The notes: generated from the sequence alone by a model not told the origin. A stretch of DNA of 64,000 nucleotides from Stentor coeruleus (GCA_001970955.1 MPUH01000212.1:1-64000), one strand, 5' to 3'. Counted from the first letter of the stretch, positions 50,602-61,722 are shown. A program made the numbers and translations.

Positions 50602-52919
50602 TAAATTATAATACTTAATCGGCATTAAAGATGATGTATATGATCTGAAAGATTTAAAGAATATATGTTGTAAATTGTTAGCAATAGCTTAGGATTTTTT
50701 TATGATTAGGCTTGGGGAATAGGAATATAATTAAGGTTATTAAGAAATTTTGGATTGAGAAAATAATTGAATTCTGATGTAGGTCTATTGATTAAATTAT
50801 GACTTTTTATTGTTTATATTTAGAAGAAAATTTAAAAGTAGATTACAAATTGAGGGTAATCTTTTTGGTTTGATAGATAAACTTTTGAAAATATTTTATT
50901 GAATAAGGTATTATATGTTGAATATATATTATTATAATATATTAGTTGATATTATAGCAGAAGAGATTAGAAAGTATACAAAAAAGGTAAATGATTATAT
51001 GTTATAATTTATCTAAGGAAAAGTATATTCCAGTTGATGCTAATTTATAATTAAGATTGAAGCTATTGAATTTATTGAATTTATAGCGTTAGAATGCATT
51101 GAATAAGAATTTAAAGGAATATTGATTAATAGTTGGTTAAATAAAGACATTTAGGGTAAAAAAATTGATAAAAAAATTGAATTAAAAGTTTTACTTGCTA
51201 TGCTAGCTAGATTTTCACATGAAAGACCAAATATCAGATGCTTTTTTGAATTTGAGTGAGGAAAAACAAGAATTCTAATAATAAATTTTCTAAAAATAAC
51301 GCTGTTAAGTTTATGCATTATATTAACTTTTAAGTGATTATGTGGGATTTTTCTTAACAAAAATAATACCAAAAAAACAAGAATATGGTTTTTCAAGCTT
51401 ATATACAAAGATAATGAAATATGGGAAATAATTATAAAGGGAAATATATGAATATTTCCAGTACTTATAGAGTTTCTGGAGGGGGGAAAACAATAGGAAT
51501 CACTTCAGAATATTAAAATTACTTTATGTTATAATTTTCTTATCCGCATTTTATTATTGTTTATTACAAAATTAGCGATATTTCCCCAAAAGTTAAAAAA
51601 CTAATGAAAAACTTTATTTTTGTGTAATCTAGACTATTGCAAATTTATACTTTTAATACAGTTTGCCTTATTTTAATTAATAAACTATATAATATACTTT
51701 CAGTCTAATTCAATGTTGAAATTAGAATTGCATAATTTCAAGTATTTATAAACCCAAAAAATAAAAATTAAAGGAAATGCTTTCTATACTCTAAATCAAA
51801 GCGTTTTAGGCTAGCCATGAAAAAATTATCAAAAAACATATAGACATTATGTTGGTATGCAAACTTGAAAAAATGGTTAATACGAATAAAATTTTAAATT
51901 TTTATTCATTGCTTTACCCGACTACACTTTAGTAAACCCGCTTTATTTCAAAATAACTTTACAACAATTCAATATTTTCATTTTATAATATTGAAACTTG
52001 ATTTGTCCTATGATCTATCAAAAATTCTTTAGATTGTTAAAAATTTTGATGATTTGCGTTTATAAAATTATTGGACTGCATAAATAATCAAACCTTCTCA
52101 CAAGCATTTTTGACTTTGGCTATAACATATAAAAAATAAATATGTCTTTATGCAACCATATAAATCCTAATCTATTATCCGTAAGAAACTCAGATATAAA
52201 AGGAACTAAGAAAATGTAATTAGATAGCACAGTGCCCCAAGTTCAGTGAGAAACTTGATCCATGTGCTTATCTTTAAAAATATTCATATTTTACAATAAT
52301 ATACTAAGTGGAATACTTTTTTCATATTAAACACCAAAAGCAGCCTGGAAGATAATTAGTCCTATCAACTCTAATAAAATACTTCTATTAAAAGCAAATT
52401 TTAAAGTTTTAAGTGATAATCTTCAATTACTCATACGCTTTTGTAAAGAATTTAGTTCTGGGAGTTAATTAAAACATTTTTTACAGTAATCCTAAACTTT
52501 TCTTATCCTAAACTATCTACAGCATAGAATTCATGTATATAAATAATTTAAACATTCTTTCTTATAAATTGTATAAAAGAAAAACTCAGATTTTGGTTTT
52601 CCCTGAATTAAAGTTTTGATTTAAAAACCATAATAATTTCCTTCGAAGTTATTAGTTATATTTAGTATACATTAAATATATAAGATTTTATAATTTTAAT
52701 TGTATTAGTCCTTCAGAAAGTTTTATACCTTTAGTCTATTCAAAAATTAACAATTTTTTTCTAAAGTCGAGGTTAAAAAAGTAAAAACTTCATAAGTTTG
52801 ACACAAAATATATGTTTTAGCATATTACAAAAAAAATAAACTCTAGCCATATATTTTTTTTATCACAGGCATAGATCAGAAGTGAAAAGAATATATTTTT
52901 TTCCTTTATAAACTAGTTA
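50602..52919. other. Gene-poor interval, 2.3 kb
   Basis: G-biased on the plus strand just beyond the pseudokinase start, then AT-rich with no consistent bias. A compact hairpin with relatively high G+C lies at 52223-52273, and a GGAGGGGGG run lies near 51478. A minus ORF at 51151-51408 is hydrophobic and without features; I do not support it as a gene. Confidence 0.5.
52223..52273. ncRNA. Candidate structured RNA hairpin
   Basis: GATAGCACA (52223-52231) pairs with TGTGCTTATC (52264-52273) with a single bulge. Inside, CAAGTT (52238-52243) pairs with AACTTG (52252-52257). Together these are about 15 base pairs in a 51-nt element that is richer in G+C than the surroundings. The strand cannot be told, and no snoRNA or snRNA boxes are certain. 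Confidence 0.3.
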
Positions 52920-53414
52920 TTAAGCATTATAACTTGGATTTTTCTTTTTGCATTTCTCTAAATGCTGTGGAATAAGATATTTATTGTAAAATTCCTTACC
53001 ACATTCTGGGCATTTTTCTCTTGTGGCCTTTTCATGTACTTGTTTGATATGGAAATTCACAGCATACTTATTTCTGAATTTCTTTTCACATACAGGACAT
53101 TTAGCGTATTTATATCTGGTGATATGCACCTTACCAAGATGCTGCATATAACCCTTTTTAGATGTAAAGAATAAGCAGCATTCTTCGCATTTTAGATAAT
53201 CTTTAAGTTTGGTTTCTTGGTAAGATTGCCACTGGTCATCTTCTAAATGCTTTTTCAAGTCAGAATCTTTTGAGAAAATCAATGAACACGTTGGACATGT
53301 GGGGTATTTTTTCTTCCTTGGAACTGAAATCAAAGATATTATGATAGGCGATGGCAGTAATCCACTTTCACCTTCGAATAGAGATTGAGAATTCATTGAA
53401 ATTATTATTTGCAT
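52920..53414 (-). CDS. C2H2 zinc-finger protein, four fingers
   Basis: 164 residues. Four C2H2-like fingers: CPTCSLIFSKDSDLKKHL (about 40-57), CEECCLFFTSKKGYMQHLGK (about 76-96), CPVCEKKFRNKYAVNFHIKQ (about 106-126) and CPECGKEFYNKYLIPQHLEK (about 134-154, ending in HLEKC). The linkers differ from the TGEKP type, so DNA binding in tandem is less certain; RNA or protein binding is possible. The first Met (53414) or the one at 53396 (MNSQS) could be the start. A short palindrome GGTCG...CGACC sits just upstream (53420-53443). Confidence 0.85.
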   Translation of the reverse strand: MQIIISMNSQSLFEGESGLLPSPIIISLISVPRKKKYPTCPTCSLIFSKDSDLKKHLEDDQWQSYQETKLKDYLKCEECCLFFTSKKGYMQHLGKVHITRYKYAKCPVCEKKFRNKYAVNFHIKQVHEKATREKCPECGKEFYNKYLIPQHLEKCKKKNPSYNA

Positions 53415-56164
53415 TTAATGGTCGACAAATTTCTAGGCCGACCTTTATATATTATTAAAGTTATATTAATAATTTAAAATGAAAGACACCTATATAATAT
53501 TTAAAGCTATCCAGATAAAAAAATCAACTAGTATGACCAAATTTGTATAAAGTCACTTTTATTTATATATTAAAGAGAAACTTTGTAAGTGTATACAATA
53601 AAAAATTAAACAATTTTCATCTTGAAAATGGCTAGATTTTATAGTGTTATTTAAAGCAAGCCCCAACAGAAGCTTATCAATTTTCTATTTGGCTTTTTAT
53701 GTAAATGAATTCTTTTATAAAATTAACCTAATATTTGAGTTTATCGAAATTTTTTTGTTTTGATTCCTATTTAATACATTAGATTTTTTAAAATGCAGCT
53801 AAACTCATGATTTTCAAAAGTTAGGGTTCAAGAAATTGTAGGGATCTTTTAAAATGCTTTATGCTTAGAAACGCTATAAATTTAGCATTCTTTTAAATCT
53901 TTTTAAAAAACCGAAAATTATATATAGAGTAAAAAAGTTGAAGAATAATTTGTCCTTTATGTGCTTAAAAAAAAGTGATGGAAGCATTGAAAAATTCTTT
54001 GAAGACATTTTTGAACTGAGAGCATTTGATTTCAGACATTTTTTTAAGTCAATCAAATGTTAATATAACTATTTTTAGAATTTTGTAATAAAATGCATAA
54101 TTTTATTTAGATATAAATCCATATGAAAACATTTACAGAACTAAGATTGTTGCCGACCTTATAGACTACTATTTTAATATTTACTTCTACGAAATTCTGT
54201 ATTATTTATATACAGCATAGTTTATTAAATCTTATTAATATGCTAATTTCCGCAGAATTTACTATTTAGATTGAAATTCAACTCTTTGATTATTATTTCA
54301 TAACTCTAATCTATACAATAAAATTGTTTTTCCTTACCGAACTTTATATTTTCCCAGTTTTTTTTTAAAATTCCACAAATTTCTCTCTTTCAATAAAACA
54401 TGCAGCAAAAATAATATACTCTGAAAGAAATTTACTAAATCACTTTAAAAATATACCTTAGACCCTTAGACACCTTAAATTATTAAATATTTATAAAATT
54501 TTCTTACCTTTATGAGCATTTTTACATTAATCAGGCATAATAAAAACATTTTTATTCTTATAAACTTAAAAAACTACAAACCTTAACTAAGACATTACAT
54601 TTAAATATTCACCTCTCTCTGATTTTTCTTATATAAAAACTTAAAAATTATCATAAATCTTATTAAAAATGAAAGAATATTATAAAGTTACTTTATATAC
54701 TTTTTATGCAATTTAAATTGCATTTTAAAATACAATCCTGGATGTCTAGGTAGCAAGTTCTAAGTATATAAGTTTATACAGCAATTTACTATTAAATTAA
54801 GCCTGTTCTGCCTTAAAGATTTTTAGATGAATTTACCATGATTTACATTAAAAAATAACATTTTCTTATAAGATTTTATACAGTCCAAAATAGCCTTATA
54901 AAAGTTCCCTTGCTATAGAAAGAACTGTATCAGTAAAAAAATTTATTATACCTTTTACCTTTGTAGCCATTTCTTAACAACTATATCTTTTATAAACCCT
55001 AACCTTTTCCATTGCGTTTGATATTATGATCAACATGCTAGTCAAAAACATTATTAAAAATTGTTTTATTTAGATCTCCTATAATATTTAGATTTTCTAA
55101 CAAAGATTAAGCTCTTTATTAAAATCATTTTCCATTAATATACGAATTGTGAACTTCTTAGTCACTAAAAGGTTTCCATTTATATAAGATTTTTAGTGAT
55201 ATTAATTTTATATTTTTACTAATTTGCATATGATTTAGAGCAATTTTTATTGTTGAATTGCGATTAAAAAGTTGAATAGATGCTAAGTGATACATTAAAA
55301 GGATTTTTATGTTCATAAAGTAAAAATATAGGCTTTGATATTATGTGCAAGAAGAATATTGATAAATACGTATTACTTGGAATAATTATTTAATGCTGCA
55401 TAACAATTATATGATTTTAATGCATTATTTGATGTGATTAAGGGTTATTTTATAGTATTTTACACTTAAAATGTATAAATTAGTTAGTTGGTTTTTATAT
55501 AATTACTTGATTTTAGACATACTCAGAGCTTTTTAGCCCTTATAAAAGATTTTAAATTATATTTTATTTATCTGTCGCGTTGAAATTCTAGTAATGAAGT
55601 TTGTTATTTTACTTAACTATTCTAGCTTTTACTCATAAATTAATATTTCTAAATAAAAAGATAACTCAAAAGTTTTTCCTCAGTTCTTTTGCATTTTATT
55701 TGCTATAAAATCAGACTTGTTTCGAAAGCTTTTATATCTTATAACTATTTATCGTAATTTAAACTATTCCTACCACTCACAAGCATATCCATTTTCGAAA
55801 TTATAAACCTTTATTAAATATTATATCAAAATCTGATAATATATCTTTTACACTCATTATAAAACCAATATAATCTAACACGCATAACCACTACAACCTC
55901 TCAACATAAAATCTCACAAAACCACATAATCCTAATCAAAAAACTCCAAACTTTTCACACAAAATCTCTCAAAACCCATCAAAACTCTAAATAACCATTC
56001 AACCTTTCCCCAAACAAAAAAAAATCATATAACCTTATTACCTAAAATCAAAAAACCCATTCTTATCATCCAACCTAACAATCTCATCCTCATCAAACTC
56101 TTTCATTCATCTTTCATTATTACCTCCACACTAAAAGCCTATTCTTTTATGTAAAATATTCTAA
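53415..56164. other. Gene-poor interval, 2.75 kb
   Basis: Very AT-rich. The short inverted repeat GGTCG/CGACC at 53420-53443 adjoins the zinc-finger gene. From about 55860 the plus strand becomes strongly C-biased (55861-55920 has 18 C and 1 G), the 3' flank of the P1 gene. No other gene, repeat or tRNA was found by eye. Confidence 0.5.
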
Positions 56165-56545
56165 CTACCATTCGTCATCACCGAATCCAATTCCACCAGC
56201 TAAAGCGTCATCATCATCATCTTTCTTGGTTTCAGCAGGTTTTTCTTCTTCTTTCTTAGTCTCTTGAGGAGCAGAACTAGGAGCTGGAGCAGAGCCGGCT
56301 GAGCCAGTTCCTACACTTCCAAGGACTCCAGCAAGATCAAGTCCTTTTAAGGATCTAGCAAAAAGTGCTGGCCAATATTTCTCAACAGTGTTTCCTGAAG
56401 CTGTGATGATTTTCTGAAGACTATCTGCCTATGTAAATTTTACAGTGATATCAGCTCCTGAGTCATGAAGTACTAATGCGGAGTAAACACAGCAAAGTTC
56501 GTCTTTTTCAGACTTAGAAAGGTCAGTTCGAGCCACACTAGCCAT
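56165..56545 (-). CDS. RPLP1: 60S acidic ribosomal protein P1
   Basis: Exons 56545-56444 and 56428-56165 are joined by a 15-nt intron at 56429-56443 (GTAAAATTTACATAG, phase 0), giving 121 residues. The N-terminal domain matches P1: ELCCVYSALVLHDSGADIT, then ADSLQKIITASG and VEKYWPALFARSL. A Gly/Ala/Ser hinge and a Lys/Glu-rich acidic segment (PAETKKDDDDDALAGG) follow. The C-terminus is GIGFGDDEW, not the usual SDDDMGFGLFD found in most eukaryotes. P1/P2 heterodimers form the stalk that recruits elongation factors. The intron was missed by simple ORF reading because it brings an in-frame TAG. Confidence 0.93.
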
Positions 56546-58349
56546 TTATTATAGGTTATATGAAGGGTTATGTGTATTATGGATTTTAAAGGGTTTTTAT
56601 TATTTTTGAAATGACTTGGGTCTGTGTTGCTTTTTGTATGTAATTTGTGGAAAACTCTTTGGTTTGAGATTTAGATTTCGTGATGATACCCCTTTTCATT
56701 TTTTTACTTGAAAACTGAAGGGAAATATTTATTTTTGTGTATGTGTTTAGATGATTTTGGATTTATAAATTTCTTAGGATGATTTATAATTTTATGAGCT
56801 TGAAGTTTAGTCCAGGAAGTAAAGATTTTATATCTTTATATGCCTTCTAAGGATTACTGAAGATAATACTTCTACTTATGATTATTTTGATAGTTTTTCT
56901 GTACTTATTTGCTATGAATTCTATGAAGAATTGAATACTATCTGCTCTCAAAATTAGGATATTTTGAAACTTTTCCTGTATTATATTTTAGTTTTGATAT
57001 ATAGCACTAATTTATTTCTATTTTAATTCCTTCTTTACCTATCTTTAATAATTCATCTAGTGAGTATTAAATATAAGCTATATTTCTAAATTTTATAAAC
57101 TAATCACTAACTGATAATATGCTATACTCATATTATTATACAATTAAATAAAAACTACTAATTTTCAATTTATATAGCAACAAAACTATCTTACAAATCT
57201 ATAACCTAGCACAAAGAGCATATTTACAATTTAATATACCCAAGTTCTGCAATTCTAATTCACATTACGGTATTTTTTCTCATTAAATCTTAGCTTTTCA
57301 CCAATAATAATGCCGTTTAGTATTAGAGTTTAACAGTCATAATTTTGACCCTATTCAATATTATTTTCTCCAGAAGCTAAATTAAAAAATATTAGCTCAT
57401 ACTTATTATAGTTAAAAATTTCAAATATTAAAGTTTAAAAATTATAAGTTATGCTGGTTATAATATCTGAATCAACCTTTCACTTAATATTAATGGCTAG
57501 TACGTATTTATGATTCTATTAATTTTATTAGACTTTATGATTTTATGATTTATTTATTATATCAATGTTCTTAGAGGTGGATATTAGTATTAGTTAGGAA
57601 TTATCGCTTGACTATTGTCCAGCCCTTGTTATTAGAGGTGGACATAAGTCATAATCCCAAATCTCAGAATAATTCATTTTGAATTTTTATTATAATATAC
57701 GATCTATAAAGGTATTGAAGATAAAGTTCAATAAACGTAATTAGAGATTGAAATTCAATTTTCAAATAATATTAAGGAAGATATTAAATTAGACTATAAA
57801 AAATACTATGATTTTTTCTGGCAATTAAATTTCATGTTTGATTTTACGAGAGAATTGATGACTGCTTAAAAAATATAACTTTAAAAATTTCCAGACTATA
57901 CCTGCTAAAAATCTTAATTTATTCATGTACTTTTAAAAGAATTTATATTATATAATTGAATATATTCGTCAAAAAATATAATAACAAAACAACTAAAATT
58001 TATTATTTTTCCAAAAGTGAAACTTTTCACCACAAAATCCAGTACCTTAAAAATCTCCACAACTTTCTCCTAATCTTTATTTAAAAAACCTTTTTATAAT
58101 CTCCCTGTATAATTCCTACCTCAAAAAAAATTTATCTCCCAACCTAAAAAATTCCTAATTGCAATAATCCTCAAACCTTAAAAAATATTTTATAATTTTT
58201 AATTATTCTTATCATACTCATCTATCTAGTTTTCATCTAAAAAATGTCTTATCCATACCAAAACTTAAAACTAAATTAATGGCATATACTATTCTTAAAT
58301 AAGGGAGAAATAGGATATTATAAGTACTTAATCATATTCAATAATAATA
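56546..58349. other. Gene-poor interval, 1.8 kb
   Basis: G-biased on the plus strand to about 56780, then AT-rich and C-biased near 58020-58170 before the next plus gene. An imperfect direct repeat with TTAGAGGTGGA cores lies at 57566-57594 and 57627-57655. No gene seen. Confidence 0.5.
57566..57655. repeat. Imperfect direct repeat, 61-bp spacing
   Basis: TGTTCTTAGAGGTGGATATT at 57566 and TGTTATTAGAGGTGGACATA at 57627 are similar and spaced 61 bp apart. Between them lies a relatively GC-rich segment (GACTATTGTCCAGCCC). Function unknown. Confidence 0.5.
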
Positions 58350-59099
58350 ATGAAAAGAAAGTCTGATAGTTTTTTGAATGAGGTCACAGAAAGAATAAAT
58401 AGACTTAAAGAAATATCAGAAGAATCAGGTCTTGATTATACACAAGAACTTGTAAAAACACTCCGAAGGCTTTCTGACATATCAGTAAGCAACACTTCAC
58501 AGATAAAATATAGTGAAGATTCTATTGATATAAATGAATCTAATCTTATATTACAACCTACTAACTCGCTATTTGATGACTCAAGTATGGATTCTAAAGT
58601 TTCACTGATTACATCAATCAAAAATAAAAATGATGAACTTCAAAAAACCTGTTCGCAAAAGCTCATGGAACTTAGGGCTACAACAAAAGAGTTTGCTAAG
58701 TCGAGGCAAGGGATACGATTTGATAGCCCAGATAGAAAAGTTAGCTCGAGTATGCAGATAAGAGATTTTAGTAAGAAAGAAGGAATTTATTCAAGAAAAG
58801 AATCAATTGGAAATGATGAGATGCTAACACAAAAAGTTGACATCCACAGACGTCGATCTAACACCCAAGACCTAAGCCATAAAAGTTTTATTTGTGATGC
58901 TGCTCTTAACAATATCCTTGGAGAACTCACACAATTAAAATCCCAACTAACTGTAGCAAGTACTAAAATTATCCAAAACAATGAAGAAATTATAAAACAG
59001 CGACATGAAAGCACAACATTAAAAACCCAACTTGAAACACTGATTGAAAAACACGCAAAATCCAATTCTGGTAACTCTTGCGGATGCAAACTCTTTTAA
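58350..59099 (+). CDS. Coiled-coil protein ending in a CaaX-like box
   Basis: 249 residues. There is a short N-terminal helix, a Ser/Asp-rich region (about 45-130) and a C-terminal coiled coil at about 185-238 (LGELTQLKSQLTVASTK, TTLKTQLETLIEK). It ends GNSCGCKLF: the last four residues CKLF fit a CaaX prenylation box, where a terminal Phe or Leu favours geranylgeranylation, and two further cysteines precede it. If used, this would anchor the protein to membranes by its C-terminus. This is inference from the motif. No family recognised. Confidence 0.75.
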   Translation: MKRKSDSFLNEVTERINRLKEISEESGLDYTQELVKTLRRLSDISVSNTSQIKYSEDSIDINESNLILQPTNSLFDDSSMDSKVSLITSIKNKNDELQKTCSQKLMELRATTKEFAKSRQGIRFDSPDRKVSSSMQIRDFSKKEGIYSRKESIGNDEMLTQKVDIHRRRSNTQDLSHKSFICDAALNNILGELTQLKSQLTVASTKIIQNNEEIIKQRHESTTLKTQLETLIEKHAKSNSGNSCGCKLF

Positions 59100-59226
59100 T
59101 AAAATAATTATCTTATCTAAAAACCCATATAAATAATTTTACCTTGTAAAAAAACCCTAACAAGTAAATATTCAATTTTTTTCCTTCTAATTAATAAGTT
59201 AATTAGCTTATTTTTATATCTATTTT

Positions 59227-59526
59227 TCACGATGAAGTAAAACATTTTATCCATCGGCAAAATTTCAAACATGTAAGCAAATTTGGCAGTTTTTCTGGTA
59301 TTTTGTTATCATTTTGTTGTATATTTATAGATGCATCTATTTCTTCATGGTTTATTTCGGCAGATAGCACAACTTGTGAATTAGATGATGATAGGTCGCT
59401 TGAAGAATTATCATTTGGTTTGATATTTCTTTTTAATCGATCTTGTTGAAGTTTTTCATGAATTTCTTTGGCCTAAATTTATGATACAGTGGGTAGTGTG
59501 AGTTTTTTAGCTGTGATCATGTTCAT
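59227..59526 (-). CDS. Small two-exon protein of unknown function
   Basis: Exons 59526-59488 and 59472-59227 flank a 15-nt intron at 59473-59487 (GTATCATAAATTTAG, phase 0) and give 94 residues, ending at a TGA. The first exon encodes MNMITAKKLTLPT; the second a helix (AKEIHEKLQQDRLKRN), a Ser/Asn-rich acidic middle and a Cys/Trp-containing end (LLTCLKFCRWIKCFTSS). The support is the intron, which matches all others at every invariant position, an open frame on both sides, and the G-rich plus-strand flank beyond 59560 typical of minus-gene 5' ends. The second Met (59520) could be the start. No family recognised. Confidence 0.6.
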
Positions 59527-60344
59527 TTTACAATATATAAATTATGTGAAAGAAAATAATATGGTATTGAAATATAGGATGTTTTTATGTAGTAAAGCTA
59601 GGTAGTTGTAAAGATTTATTAGTTGGTTTTTTGTGTTTTTATTGTTTAGTGTTTTTTTTTTGGGATATTAGGAGTTTATTATGAGCTTATGATGAAATTT
59701 ATATCAAATTGATATTTTTTTTTATAAAGAACCCGGCTTTTCATGTAAATATTCATTTGGACTGTATAGGTGGTATTTAGAGTAAGAGTTTTTTGGACTG
59801 TGCATAAAATAACATATATAAAATATAATTATAAATAACATATATAAAACAGTTAAAATATAAGTTTACTACAAAGAAAATTCTTATCAAAAAATAATAT
59901 CTCAATACTTTTTACCGAGTCTTTGTATCTTTTATTTCAAAAAGAATCTATTATTAGACATAAACATATAATAAAATGTTAAGAATCTTTATATACCTAA
60001 AACAATATTATCATATATAAAATACACACAAAATCCTGTAAAAAATTATAACCCAAATCTATAAATGATTTATTTTCATCTAAAAATTAAAAAAATTGTC
60101 GANGACATAAACATATAATAAAATGTTAAGAATCTTTATATACCTAAAACAATATTATCATATATAAAATACACACAAAATCCTATAAAAAATTATAACC
60201 CAAATCTATAAATGATTTATTTTCATCTAAAAATTAAAAAAATTGTCGATTTTGTTCTAAACTCAGCATAGTTTTATATATCTTCAATTCTTTAATATTC
60301 ATCATTTCTATTAACCATTTGAGTTTAGGTTTTAAGTATTAAAA
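59527..60344. other. Intergenic, 820 bp
   Basis: G-biased on the plus strand near 59560-59690. It then contains the largest contig-overlap duplication (146 bp) around the n at 60103. No gene seen. Confidence 0.5.
59957..60249. repeat. Contig-overlap duplication around n at 60103
   Basis: 59957-60102 repeats as 60104-60249 with one mismatch; intergenic. Confidence 0.9.
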
Positions 60345-61460
60345 TTACTGAGTATCAAGCTTACGGGATTTATGAAAGCCAGATGGGCTACGTGAGGAAG
60401 CACTTTTTCTCATTGATGGAGCAATCCGCAGACGTAGGAAATTTTCTATTTCTGATGAGCAGTGCTTAAAAATATAACTGTCAAGACCCACACCGTTTTT
60501 GCAAACTACTTCCCCATTTTTCATACAAAGTGTTATTGTTTTAGCTCCAATTAAGAAGTTTAATTCTCTAGTTCTTCGCATAAGTCCCACAAGATTAAGC
60601 CTATTCAATGTCTCATAAACTTTCCTCTCCATACTTTTCTCAAAACTCTCATTATCATTAACTTGAGATTGTGAATGCCTATGACTATAAAATTGCCTTT
60701 GCTTTATAATCCCAACACTTTCTTGTGGTTCTATATCAAAACTTTTTTCTCCAAAAGATTTAAAAAATCCTTCCTCAGACTTTTTCATTACATTCCCTAT
60801 ATCAATAAAATAACTCAATTTCTCTTGTAAACTGATGCTATAGTTTTTCTCTAATTCAAGTTGTTGTTTTAATGAAGATATCTGAGCTTGTAAATCCTGA
60901 ACTGATTGCTTGACTATATCTTTTTGATTATGAATTTCTTGTTCAAGGTCTTGGACAAGGTTTTGATAAAATTTAATCAAACGTTCATTGTCTTCTTTTA
61001 TATAAAATGATTGATCAGAAGGTTTTTGGTTTATAAAAGATTGGTCTTGAAAGCTATCATTTTGTGGATTCAAAGTTTCTTCTTTTTCATGCTCGGAAGT
61101 ATCGGTTAAGGCTGATTTTTGAAGCTCTTTTTGTACCCCAAGAAGGACACGGGGTTGGGAGATTTTTGGAGGAAGGGTGACTAGGAAATTGTCGCTTTCT
61201 TTGAATAATGGCAACCAATAGAACCATTCTGAATGAAGGAGAGATGTTTGGAATGCTAGACTTGCTGATGATGATTTGGAATTTTTGTCATTGATATCTA
61301 TTGTTATAACTCCGGGAACAGATATTGAGAAATTTGCAGGAAGTGAATTCAGGAAACATGTATTAACATCATTTCCATCCACTGCAACACTTAATTCACA
61401 CTTGTTTATATCCCACTCGCCTTCAACTCTAGCTACAGTTAAGATGAAAGTTTCAGTCAT
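60345..61460 (-). CDS. C2-like domain plus coiled-coil protein
   Basis: 371 residues. The first about 105 are beta-rich and look like a C2-type or CEP120-type sandwich (FILTVARVEGEW, CELSVAVDGNDVNTCFLNSL, VPGVITIDIND, ASLAFQTSLLHSEWFYWLPL). Coiled coil runs from about 155 to 220 (LIKFYQNLVQDLEQEIHNQ). The last about 85 residues form a small conserved-looking segment (LNFLIGAKTITLCMKNGEVV, SEIENFLRLRIAPS) and a basic tail. N-terminal C2 plus coil occurs in centriolar proteins; the assignment is tentative. Confidence 0.7.
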   Translation of the reverse strand: MTETFILTVARVEGEWDINKCELSVAVDGNDVNTCFLNSLPANFSISVPGVITIDINDKNSKSSSASLAFQTSLLHSEWFYWLPLFKESDNFLVTLPPKISQPRVLLGVQKELQKSALTDTSEHEKEETLNPQNDSFQDQSFINQKPSDQSFYIKEDNERLIKFYQNLVQDLEQEIHNQKDIVKQSVQDLQAQISSLKQQLELEKNYSISLQEKLSYFIDIGNVMKKSEEGFFKSFGEKSFDIEPQESVGIIKQRQFYSHRHSQSQVNDNESFEKSMERKVYETLNRLNLVGLMRRTRELNFLIGAKTITLCMKNGEVVCKNGVGLDSYIFKHCSSEIENFLRLRIAPSMRKSASSRSPSGFHKSRKLDTQ

Positions 61461-61485
61461 TTTTAATATTTTTTTTTATGGTTGA

Positions 61486-61722
61486 TCATATAATCAGCAA
61501 ACTATAAATTATCTTATTCATACTATTTTGGCTCTCTACAAATACATATAGAAAATAATTTCTCACATATTTTTCAACAGCATATTTCTTTAAAAAAAAT
61601 CCAATACTTTGTTTCCTTATAAATAAACATTTACTTAAATTAGAGTATTTTTCAAGTGTAAATTCTTTTATTAATACTTGATACTTTAAAAAAAATATTA
61701 TACTTGGCGGGAGACATGTCAA
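61486..61722 (-). CDS. Doubtful 78-residue ORF
   Basis: An ATG at 61722 opens a frame ending in TGA, 25 bp before the next minus gene. The protein is hydrophobic/basic with two similar stretches (IFFLKYQVLIKEFTLEKY and GFFLKKYAVEKYVRNYF). The G-rich plus-strand flank that normally marks a minus-gene 5' end starts only beyond about 61740, upstream of this ORF, which is weak support. It may equally be the 5' leader of the gene at 60345-61460. Confidence 0.2.
   Translation of the reverse strand: MTCLPPSIIFFLKYQVLIKEFTLEKYSNLSKCLFIRKQSIGFFLKKYAVEKYVRNYFLYVFVESQNSMNKIIYSLLII

Noticed and set aside
51151-51408. 85-codon minus hydrophobic ORF
   Set aside because: Low-complexity AT-rich translation, no conserved motif, no flank signature.
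53874-54056. 60-codon minus ORF
   Set aside because: Spacer-like composition and no support.
57566-57655. tRNA-like or snRNA-like element
   Set aside because: A short imperfect direct repeat is present, but no cloverleaf or snRNA boxes can be drawn.
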